Assembly: GCA_964374095.1 (NCBI GenBank)
Contig: CAYJXJ010000148.1
Location: 1-11,725, forward strand
Length of the DNA stretch: 11,725 nucleotides
Source: CAYJXJ01 sp964374095
GTDB taxonomy: Bacteria > Elusimicrobiota > Elusimicrobia > UBA1565 > UBA9628
Reading direction: 5' to 3'
Every line of letters begins with the position of its first letter. Positions within the stretch are counted from its first letter, which is position 1. Shown piece by piece: positions 6,999-11,641 of this stretch. Below the pieces are notes generated by a model. It saw only the letters and a list, made by a program, of their open reading frames with translations. It did no database searches and was not told the DNA's origin. A program made the translations under genes and the position numbers.

Positions 6999-8284
6999 CC
7001 GACAGGACCCCGGAAACGGCCGTCCTCGTCGGAGTGGGCCTCAAGCGCACGGACGCCCGGGTCTGCGCCGAAAGCCTCTCGGAGCTGCGGCGTCTCGCCG
7101 AGACCGCGGGGGCCCGCGTGGTGGCGGAGCTATCCCAACGCCTCGAACGCTACCAGGCGGGCACGCTCATCGGCGGGGGCAAGGTCCGCGAGATCGCCGA
7201 AACCTCGCGCCGCCGCGGCGCCCGGACGGTGATCTTCGACGCCGAACTCGCGCCGGCCCAGCAGCGCAACCTCGAGCGCGGGATCGGGGCCAAGATCATC
7301 GACCGGACCCGGCTCATCCTCGATATTTTCGCCCGACGCGCCCAGACCAGCGAGGGCCGCCTCCAGGTGGAGCTGGCCCAGCTCTCCTACATGCTCCCCC
7401 GGCTCACCGGCTCGTGGCGCGCCTTCTCCCAGCAGGTCGGCGGCATCGGCACGCGGGGCCCCGGAGAGCGCCAGCTGGAATATGAGCGGCGTCACATCCA
7501 ATACCGCATCCGGCACCTGCGCACCGACCTCGAAAAAATCCGCCGCCGCCGGGGAATCCAGCGCGGACGCCGCGTGGACATCCCCCTGCCGGTCGTGGCG
7601 ATCATCGGCTACACCAACGTGGGAAAGTCCACGCTCCTCAATGCCCTCACCAAGAACGACGGCGGCAAGGTCTACGCCGACGATAAGCTCTTCACGACCC
7701 TCGATCCGACGGCGCGCCGCATCCGCCTCCCGGAGGGTTCCACGGCCGTGGCCGTGGACACGGTGGGTTTCATACAAAACCTTCCCACGACTCTGGTCGC
7801 GGCCTTCCGCTCCACGCTCGAAGAGTTGACCCTCGCGGACTGCCTCCTGGTGGTGACCGACGCCGCTTCGGCGGACCCCCGGATCCAAGACCAAGCGGTC
7901 GAGAACCTATTGAAGGAACTAGGGTGCCTGGGCCTGCCTCAAGTCTGGGTCGGCAACAAGGCCGACCTGCTTTCCGCGGCCGAGCGGGGGCGTCGGGAGC
8001 GGGAGTTTCCGGACCGGCCCCTGGTTTCAGCCCTGACCCGCTCGGGGCTGAGCCCGGCGCTGGAGCGAGTCCAGGAACTCCTCTCGTCGCGCTGGCGCCT
8101 TCGGGATCTTCATCTGCCGATCCACGGCGGGCCGGTCTATGGCATCGTCCGGCGCTGCGCCCAGGTCCTCTCCGAAACCGCCGACGCCGAGGGCCGTCTC
8201 CGGCTGCGGCTGCGGGTCACCGATGAGAACTGGGACCGGATCGTGAAATTGACGGAGGCTCCCCCGGGCCGCGGCCCGCGGTGA
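6995..8284 (+). CDS. hflX: Ribosome-associated GTPase HflX, probable CTG start
   Basis: HflX binds the 50S/70S ribosome and splits stalled ribosomes using GTP. The N-terminal domain (to ~residue 190) carries the family signature GGIGTRGPGERQLEYERR (G155-P156-G157-E158). The G domain has G1 GYTNVGKS (205-212), G3 DTVGF (255-259) and G4 NKAD (321-324). A short C-terminal beta domain ends in NWDRIVKLTEAPPG. The first ATG/GTG in frame is GTG 7034, but that would remove the conserved first strand (ETAVLVGVGLKR). CTG 6995 has GGAGGAAGG at 6983-6991 and overlaps the previous stop as CTGA, the same geometry as the ATGA junctions elsewhere in this operon. I therefore extend the gene to 6995 (429 aa). 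Identity is certain; the CTG start is inference. Confidence 0.92.
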   Translation: MTDRTPETAVLVGVGLKRTDARVCAESLSELRRLAETAGARVVAELSQRLERYQAGTLIGGGKVREIAETSRRRGARTVIFDAELAPAQQRNLERGIGAKIIDRTRLILDIFARRAQTSEGRLQVELAQLSYMLPRLTGSWRAFSQQVGGIGTRGPGERQLEYERRHIQYRIRHLRTDLEKIRRRRGIQRGRRVDIPLPVVAIIGYTNVGKSTLLNALTKNDGGKVYADDKLFTTLDPTARRIRLPEGSTAVAVDTVGFIQNLPTTLVAAFRSTLEELTLADCLLVVTDAASADPRIQDQAVENLLKELGCLGLPQVWVGNKADLLSAAERGRREREFPDRPLVSALTRSGLSPALERVQELLSSRWRLRDLHLPIHGGPVYGIVRRCAQVLSETADAEGRLRLRLRVTDENWDRIVKLTEAPPGRGPR

Positions 8285-8336
8285 CCAGGCGGCGCGATGA
8301 CTATTCAAGCTGTGGAAACGTTCGCGCCCCGTGGAA

Positions 8337-8366
8337 TTGCCAGGCCCCGGCGAGCAATGGTAGACT
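8337..8366 (+). promoter_or_regulatory. Putative sigma70-type promoter upstream of plsY
   Basis: TTGCCA (5/6 to the -35 consensus) lies at 8337-8342 and TAGACT (4/6 to the -10) at 8361-8366, with an 18-base spacer and an extended -10 TGG at 8358-8360. It is in the 91-base gap between hflX and plsY. The predicted start near 8373 falls only a few bases before the GTG at 8376, so the transcript would be almost leaderless. No T-run terminator for hflX is visible in the gap. Confidence 0.5.
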
Positions 8367-8375
8367 CCCGGCTCA

Positions 8376-8981
8376 GTGACGCTGGACCCAGGCATCGCGG
8401 TCCTCATCCTCATGAGCTACCTCTCGGGGGGCATCCCCACGGGCTATCTCGTCGTGAAACGGCTGAAGGGGATCGACATCCGCGAGCACGGCTCCGGCAA
8501 CCCCGGCACGGCCAACGTCTACCGGGTCGCGGGTCTAGCCGCGGGCCTCGTCACCCTCTTCGTCGACGCCTTGAAGGGTTACCTGCCGGTTCTGCTCGCC
8601 CAGCTCCTGCACCCCGAACGTCCGGCGCTCATGGCGGCCTGCGGGGCCGCGGCCGTCATCGGCCACGATTGGACGATATTCCTCGGGTTTCGCGGCGGCA
8701 AGGGGGTCGCCACCTCGGCGGGGGTCTTTGCCGCGGTCACGCCCCTGCCCCTGGCCTGCGCGGTGGGGGTATTCGCTCTGGGCATCGCCCGGAGCGGGCA
8801 TATTTCCGTAGGCTCCCTCTCGGGCGCGGTGGCCCTGCCGTTTCTGGCCCTCCTCTGGGGCTCGCCCCCGCTCTTCATCGCACTGGCGGCGGCGGCGGGA
8901 GTCTTGATAATATATAAACATATCCCCAACATGAGACGGCTCCTGGCGTCACGGGAGCTTCAAATTCATGCAAAAAAATAA
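8376..8981 (+). CDS. plsY: Acyl-phosphate:glycerol-3-phosphate acyltransferase PlsY
   Basis: 201 aa inner-membrane enzyme that acylates position 1 of glycerol-3-phosphate using acyl-phosphate made by PlsX, giving lysophosphatidic acid. The three family motifs are present: HGSGNPGTANVYR (G39-S-G-N-P-G), GHDWTIFLGFRGGKGVATS (96-114), and YKHIPNMRRLL (180-190, with H182 and N185). About five hydrophobic helices are seen, the first (GIAVLILMSYLSGGIPTGYLV) directly after the start. GTG 8376 is chosen since ATG 8412 would cut into that helix. No Shine-Dalgarno is seen at 8376, which fits the near-leaderless promoter proposed at 8337-8366. It overlaps gpsA by 14 bases; the two enzymes handle the same metabolite, glycerol-3-phosphate. 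Confidence 0.94.
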   Translation: MTLDPGIAVLILMSYLSGGIPTGYLVVKRLKGIDIREHGSGNPGTANVYRVAGLAAGLVTLFVDALKGYLPVLLAQLLHPERPALMAACGAAAVIGHDWTIFLGFRGGKGVATSAGVFAAVTPLPLACAVGVFALGIARSGHISVGSLSGAVALPFLALLWGSPPLFIALAAAAGVLIIYKHIPNMRRLLASRELQIHAKK

Positions 8982-9972
8982 TAAGATTGCGGTACTAGGC
9001 GGCGGGGTATGGGGCACGGTCATCGCGCAGCACCTGGCGGTCAACGGACAGAAAGTCCGGCTCTGGGAGTTCTTTCCCGACCTCGCCACGTCGCTCCAGC
9101 GCGGCCGGCGCCATCCCCACGTCCCGGAGCTCACCCTCGACCCCGACATCGTCGTTCTTTCGGATTTGGCCGCGTCGGTCCAGGAAGCGGACATCGTGGT
9201 GATCGTATTGCCGTCGGCCCACGTGGGACACACGGCCCGGCGGCTGCGCGCCGCCCTGGGGAGCCGAAAGCCCACCTTGATCAACGCTTCGAAGGGCTTC
9301 GAGGCCAAGACCCTGCTCACCATGGGCGAAGTCCTCTGCCGCGAGATTCCCGGATCGCGGCCCCGCCTGCATACCCTCTCGGGACCGAGCTTCGCCCGCG
9401 AGGTGGCCAAGGGGATCCCGACGCTTCTGGTGCTCGCGGGTCCTCCCGGAGCCCGGGCGCGGGCCGCGGCCGCGGCCTTCGGCTGCGGGCCCGTGCGGGT
9501 GAGCCTCGACCGGGACCGGAAGGGGACGGAGCTGGGAGGGTCCCTCAAGAACGCCTACGCGATCGGCTGCGGAATCATCGACGGCCTCCGGGGGAACGCC
9601 GCTCCGGCCGGCGACAACTCGAAGGCCGCCTTGATCTTGGCGTCGTTGGGCGAGATGGCCTCCCTGATGCGGGCCCTGGGAGCCCGGCGGGAGACGGCAT
9701 GGGGTCCGGCGGGGCTCGGCGATCTCATCGCCACCGGCACCTCGCACGAATCGCGCAACCGGTCCCTCGGCGAGAAGCTCGGCCGGGGCAAAACGCTGGC
9801 CCAGGCCCTATCGGAGATCCCCACGGTCGTCGAGGGGATCGAGGCGGCGCGCTGCGCGGCGGCGCTCTCGCGGCGCGAGGGTCTCAAAACCCCGATCCTC
9901 GACGCGATCGAGTCCGTGCTCGACCGGAGCGGCGCGCCGACCGCGGTCCTCGCGGCTTTGGGATTTGAATGA
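8968..9972 (+). CDS. gpsA: Glycerol-3-phosphate dehydrogenase [NAD(P)+] GpsA
   Basis: 334 aa, the usual length. It reduces dihydroxyacetone phosphate to sn-glycerol-3-phosphate, the PlsY substrate, in the cytoplasm. The Rossmann motif GGGVWG is at residues 11-16. The substrate-side motifs are LSGPSFAREVAKG (~147-159), ELGGSLKNAYAIGCGIIDG with the expected catalytic lysine K194, and GPAGLGDLIATGTSHESRNRSLG near 250-270. The start ATG 8968 has GGGAG at 8953-8957 ten bases upstream and opens with an A-rich stretch. It overlaps plsY by 14 bases and its stop overlaps the next gene as ATGA (9969-9972), so plsY-gpsA and the following genes are very likely one transcript. Confidence 0.96.
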   Translation: MQKNNKIAVLGGGVWGTVIAQHLAVNGQKVRLWEFFPDLATSLQRGRRHPHVPELTLDPDIVVLSDLAASVQEADIVVIVLPSAHVGHTARRLRAALGSRKPTLINASKGFEAKTLLTMGEVLCREIPGSRPRLHTLSGPSFAREVAKGIPTLLVLAGPPGARARAAAAAFGCGPVRVSLDRDRKGTELGGSLKNAYAIGCGIIDGLRGNAAPAGDNSKAALILASLGEMASLMRALGARRETAWGPAGLGDLIATGTSHESRNRSLGEKLGRGKTLAQALSEIPTVVEGIEAARCAAALSRREGLKTPILDAIESVLDRSGAPTAVLAALGFE

Positions 9973-10538
9973 GCAAAGGGGAAAAGGAGCCGCCGGAGGA
10001 GAAGACCGCGGAACGCGAGGTGCGGATCTACTCCTTGGCCACGACGCCCAACGAATGCATCATCTTCCTCGAAGAGCTTACGGGAAACCGGCTGCTGCCG
10101 ATCTGGATCGGCATCGCCGAAGGGCAGGCCATCGCCATCCGGTTCTCCGGGATCGTGCTGCCGCGGCCGCTCACCCACGACCTGCTGCTCGCGGCCGTGA
10201 AAGCGGCGGGCTACTCGGTCCAGAAAGTGGTGGTCCACGATATCCGGGATAACACCTTTTACGCGCGCATCCACATCCAGAAGGGCCAGGCCTCGCTCAC
10301 CCTGGACTCGCGGCCATCGGACGCCATCGCCGTCGCGGTCCGAGCGGGCTGCACGATCCTGGTGGAGGAGAAGGTCTTCAGCCGCTGCCAAACCCTGAGC
10401 AAACCCATCACCGAGGACGAAGTGAAGAAGTTCAAGACCGAACTCAAGAACCTCAAACCCGAGGATATCTTCAAGGGCCTCAAGAAGAAAGGCGAGGACG
10501 AGGGGCCCGAGGAAGAAGAGAAAAAAAAGGATAACTGA
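9969..10538 (+). CDS. Bifunctional nuclease (BFN/DUF151) family protein
   Basis: 189 aa. The DUF151 core spans about residues 16-130: LLPIWIGIAEGQAIAI (42-57), LPRPLTHDLL (64-73), VHDIRDNTFYARI (89-101) and LDSRPSDAIAVAVRAG (112-127), all strongly matching the family. Family members have been described as having RNase and DNase activity in plants, and many bacterial ones remain uncharacterised, so the nuclease role here is by homology only. The last ~45 residues form a highly charged Lys/Glu tail (EDEVKKFKTELKNLK, then GEDEGPEEEEKKKDN) that is probably flexible. ATGA overlap with gpsA; 8 bases separate it from the HU-like gene. Confidence 0.88.
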   Translation: MSKGEKEPPEEKTAEREVRIYSLATTPNECIIFLEELTGNRLLPIWIGIAEGQAIAIRFSGIVLPRPLTHDLLLAAVKAAGYSVQKVVVHDIRDNTFYARIHIQKGQASLTLDSRPSDAIAVAVRAGCTILVEEKVFSRCQTLSKPITEDEVKKFKTELKNLKPEDIFKGLKKKGEDEGPEEEEKKKDN

Positions 10539-10546
10539 GGCCGAAC

Positions 10547-10813
10547 ATGAATAGACTCGACATCATCAAAGCCGTCGCCCGTGTCCTCTCCACCAAAGGC
10601 GAGGCGGCCAGGGCCGTGGAGACCACGTTTGATACGATCCGGGAAGCCCTCAACAAGGATCAGAAGGTCGTGATCTCCAATTTCGGCACCTTCCGGGTCC
10701 GCCACCGCCAGCAACGCCTGGGGCGCAATCCCAAGACCGGCCAGCAGGTCGCCGTGCCGCCGCGCCGCGGGGTGCGGTTCAAGGCCTCCAAGAACCTGCT
10801 CGAGGCGCAATGA
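10547..10813 (+). CDS. HU/IHF-family nucleoid DNA-bending protein
   Basis: 88 aa from ATG 10547 with TGAGG six bases upstream. HU/IHF proteins dimerise and bend DNA with two beta-arms whose conserved proline intercalates; here it is P62 in GRNPKTG (59-65). The core signature is ISNFGTFRVRHRQQRLGRNP (43-62). The N-terminal helices MNRLDIIKAVARVLS and AVETTFDTIREAL form the dimer body. The ending (RGVRFKASKNLLEAQ) and the link with a MerR-type gene are reminiscent of IHF-alpha neighbourhoods, but HU versus IHF cannot be decided from one subunit. Its stop overlaps the merR-like start as ATGA (10810-10813). Confidence 0.94.
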   Translation: MNRLDIIKAVARVLSTKGEAARAVETTFDTIREALNKDQKVVISNFGTFRVRHRQQRLGRNPKTGQQVAVPPRRGVRFKASKNLLEAQ

Positions 10814-11172
10814 CCCGATCGTCCCTTCCCGGAGATTGGAAAGGGACGGACAAGGACTTCTTCAGCATGGGGGAAGCCTCCCGCATCGCCCAGGTCCCGG
10901 CCCATACCCTCCGGTATTGGGAAGAGCGCTTGGGACTGCCCCGACCGGCCCGGCGCCCCGGGGGCCACCGGCGCTACACGCGCCAGGACGTGGAAACCGT
11001 CCTCTCCATCCGCGATCTGGTCGAGCGGCGGCACCTGACTCTCGAAGGGGCGCGACGATTTCTCCGGCGCAAGCCCGCGGCCGAGGCCGCCGCCCCGGCG
11101 GGGTCCGAGCGGGCCCTGCGGGTCCTGCGCGAGGTCAAGCAGGACATCGACGAATTGATCGCGGAGCTCTAA
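10810..11172 (+). CDS. MerR-family transcriptional regulator, short form
   Basis: 120 aa. The N-terminal winged helix-turn-helix is clear: FFSMGEASRIAQVPAHTLRYWEE (17-39), then the wing RRPGGHRRYTRQDVETVLSIRDL. The RYWEE and GGHRRY pattern is typical of the family. The C-terminal part (~80-120, RALRVLREVKQDIDELIAEL) is a single predicted coiled-coil helix for dimerisation. There is no effector domain and no cysteine, so metal or ligand sensing is unlikely. Start ATG 10810 has GAGG at 10802-10805 and overlaps the HU stop. A dyad (CGTCCCTT 10820-10827 with AAGGGACG 10841-10848) lies within codons 4-13 and might be an operator, but this is speculative. Targets unknown. Confidence 0.9.
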   Translation: MTRSSLPGDWKGTDKDFFSMGEASRIAQVPAHTLRYWEERLGLPRPARRPGGHRRYTRQDVETVLSIRDLVERRHLTLEGARRFLRRKPAAEAAAPAGSERALRVLREVKQDIDELIAEL

Positions 11173-11206
11173 GCGGACCGCGCGCCCGCAATGCCCGGCG
11201 GCGTGA

Positions 11207-11234
11207 TGCCAGGCGCCATATAACGGGCCTGGCA
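11207..11234 (+). repeat. Hairpin-forming inverted repeat after the merR-like gene
   Basis: TGCCAGGC (11207-11214) and GCCTGGCA (11227-11234) pair perfectly over 8 bp with a 12-base loop. It lies 34 bases after the merR-like stop. It could end the upstream transcript, but there is no T-run after it (CCCGCGAGAAGG follows), so an intrinsic terminator is not well supported. It could also be an operator or mRNA-end stabiliser. Confidence 0.5.
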
Positions 11235-11266
11235 CCCGCGAGAAGGACGTACACCTTGCTCGCAGG

Positions 11267-11277
11267 TATGATAAAAT
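11267..11277 (+). promoter_or_regulatory. Weak putative -10 region for the tRNA-Pro locus
   Basis: TATGAT (11267-11272) and the overlapping TAAAAT (11272-11277) each match TATAAT in 5 of 6 positions, in an AT-rich patch that stands out from its surroundings. No convincing -35 is found at 16-18 bases upstream. A start near 11280-11284 would place the 28-bp palindrome at the very 5' end of the transcript. Confidence 0.4.
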
Positions 11278-11284
11278 CGAGTTT

Positions 11285-11312
11285 GGGTTACCTCCACCGG
11301 TGGAGGTAACCC
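11285..11312 (+). repeat. Perfect 28-bp palindrome upstream of tRNA-Pro genes
   Basis: The left arm GGGTTACCTCCACC (11285-11298) is followed directly by its exact reverse complement GGTGGAGGTAACCC (11299-11312). As RNA it could form a strong hairpin of about 12 bp with a 4-base loop. The left arm contains ACCTCC (11290-11295), identical to the anti-Shine-Dalgarno of 16S rRNA, and the right arm GGAGGT (11302-11307), the Shine-Dalgarno. CTAGAGGG follows, with no T-run, so it is not a usual terminator. Role unknown: a 5'-leader hairpin, protein-binding dyad or end of the merR transcript are all possible. Confidence 0.7.
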
Positions 11313-11325
11313 CTAGAGGGTCGTC

Positions 11326-11410
11326 TGGGGCCTTCGTTTTTCGGGGACTGGCTCAATGGCAGTCCACGGGACAGTATGGGGCCTTCGTTTTTCGGGGACT
11401 GGCTCAATGG
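11326..11410 (+). repeat. 34-base direct repeat, two copies 51 bases apart
   Basis: Copy 1 is 11326-11359 and copy 2 is 11377-11410, identical over 34 bases. Each begins TGGGGCCTTCG, has a T5 run, then CGGGGACTGGCTCAATGG. Copy 2 runs into the intact tRNA-Pro(GGG): its last 18 bases are the acceptor 5' strand and start of the D-arm. Copy 1 stops at the same point and goes on with unrelated sequence. The pair records a partial duplication of the tRNA leader and 5' end. Confidence 0.85.
11342..11365 (+). pseudogene. 5' remnant of a tRNA-Pro gene
   Basis: Bases 11342-11359 are identical to the first 18 bases of the intact tRNA-Pro(GGG) at 11393-11410 (acceptor strand, positions 8-9 and the D-stem 5' half). 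The D-stem 3' half, anticodon arm and T-arm are missing. What follows is CAGTCC (11360-11365), the reverse complement of GGACTG at 11345-11350, so the fragment closes into a 6-bp hairpin with a 9-base loop rather than a cloverleaf. Confidence 0.65.
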
Positions 11411-11464
11411 TAGAGCGCTCCCTTGGGGTGGGAGAGACTCCGGGTTCGATTCCCGGGTCCCCGA
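11393..11464 (+). tRNA. tRNA-Pro(GGG)
   Basis: A complete 72-base cloverleaf. Acceptor CGGGGAC (11393-11399) pairs with GTCCCCG (11457-11463), discriminator A at 11464. The C1-G72 pair with A73 is the bacterial tRNA-Pro identity pattern. D-arm GCTC/GAGC (11402-11405, 11413-11416). Anticodon stem CTCCC/GGGAG (11418-11422, 11430-11434) with loop TTGGGGT, anticodon GGG at 11425-11427 and G37. T-arm CCGGG-TTCGATT-CCCGG (11440-11456). The 3' CCA is not encoded, so it must be added by a CCA-adding enzyme. It decodes CCC and CCU proline codons. Confidence 0.95.
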
Positions 11465-11560
11465 GCCGTTTCGGGTGCAGATTAGGGGGGTAGCTCAATT
11501 GGCAGAGCGCAGGGGAACTCAGGGTTCGTGCCAATTGAGCTCCCCGAGCCGTGCAGATTA
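11459..11560 (+). repeat. Spacer repeats between tRNA units
   Basis: The spacer after tRNA-Pro(GGG) (11459-11484) and that after the tRNA-like element (11542-11560) share CCCCGAGCCG and GTGCAGATTA; the first has about seven extra bases (TTTCGGG) between the two blocks. Together with the shared 20-base TAGCTCAATTGGCAGAGCGC (11491-11510 and 11568-11587), this shows that the locus grew by tandem duplication of a tRNA-plus-spacer unit. Confidence 0.75.
11484..11547 (+). pseudogene. tRNA-like element lacking an anticodon arm; forms a long self-complementary hairpin
   Basis: Read as a tRNA, it has an acceptor of six pairs (11485-11490 with 11540-11545, one of them G-U), TA at positions 8-9, and an intact D-arm GCTC/GAGC (11493-11496, 11505-11508) identical to that of tRNA-Pro(CGG). 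Then come only nine bases (GCAGGGGAA) where the anticodon arm should be, a T-stem-like CTCAG/TTGAG (11518-11522, 11535-11539) with an oversized 12-base loop, and an A discriminator at 11547. Read as a hairpin, AGCTCAATTGGCA (11492-11504) is the exact reverse complement of 11529-11541, extended by four G-C pairs past a bulged T. It cannot act as a normal tRNA. It is either a broken tRNA (perhaps once the UGG isoacceptor) or a structured RNA derived from one. Confidence 0.7.
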
Positions 11561-11633
11561 CGGGGTATAGCTCAATTGGCAGAGCGCTTGGTTCGGGACC
11601 AAGAGGTTCTCAGTTCAAGCCTGAGTACCCCGA
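11561..11633 (+). tRNA. tRNA-Pro(CGG)
   Basis: A complete 73-base cloverleaf. Acceptor CGGGGTA (11561-11567) pairs with TACCCCG (11626-11632), discriminator A at 11633; C1-G72 and A73 again fit tRNA-Pro. D-arm GCTC/GAGC (11570-11573, 11582-11585). Anticodon stem CTTGG/CCAAG (11587-11591, 11599-11603) with loop TTCGGGA, anticodon CGG at 11594-11596 and G37. T-arm CTCAG-TTCAAGC-CTGAG (11609-11625). CCA is not encoded. It decodes CCG. A T-run follows directly. Confidence 0.95.
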
Positions 11634-11635
11634 AA

Positions 11636-11641
11636 TTTTTT
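11636..11641 (+). terminator. T-run after tRNA-Pro(CGG), possible terminator
   Basis: Six T bases (11636-11641) begin three bases after the discriminator of the last tRNA. The stable tRNA T-arm/acceptor could act as the preceding structure, so termination here is plausible though not a textbook stem-loop. From 11642 to 11725 the sequence is clearly less G+C-rich and I see no supported gene. A GGAG followed by ATG at 11712 might begin a new gene that runs out of the window. Confidence 0.4.

Noticed and set aside
8265..8278. Palindrome GGGCCGCGGCCC at the end of hflX, as a terminator
   Set aside because: It lies within coding sequence, has no loop and no T-run; such palindromes are common in DNA of this composition.
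8297..8917. Open frame on + strand over plsY
   Set aside because: It is in a different frame from PlsY, whose three catalytic motifs are clear; the alternative product has no family features.
11219..11224. TATAAC as a -10 box for the tRNA locus
   Set aside because: It sits in the loop of the 11207-11234 hairpin and no -35-like sequence is at the right distance; the AT-rich site at 11267-11277 is a better candidate.
11230..11260. Sigma54-like TGGCAC with TTGCT downstream
   Set aside because: The two parts are 20 bases apart rather than the 4-5 required, so no sigma54 promoter is supported.
11313..11534. Open frame on the - strand with an internally repeated peptide
   Set aside because: The peptide repeat is just the translation of the 34-base DNA direct repeat and of the tRNA region on the opposite strand; it is not a protein gene.
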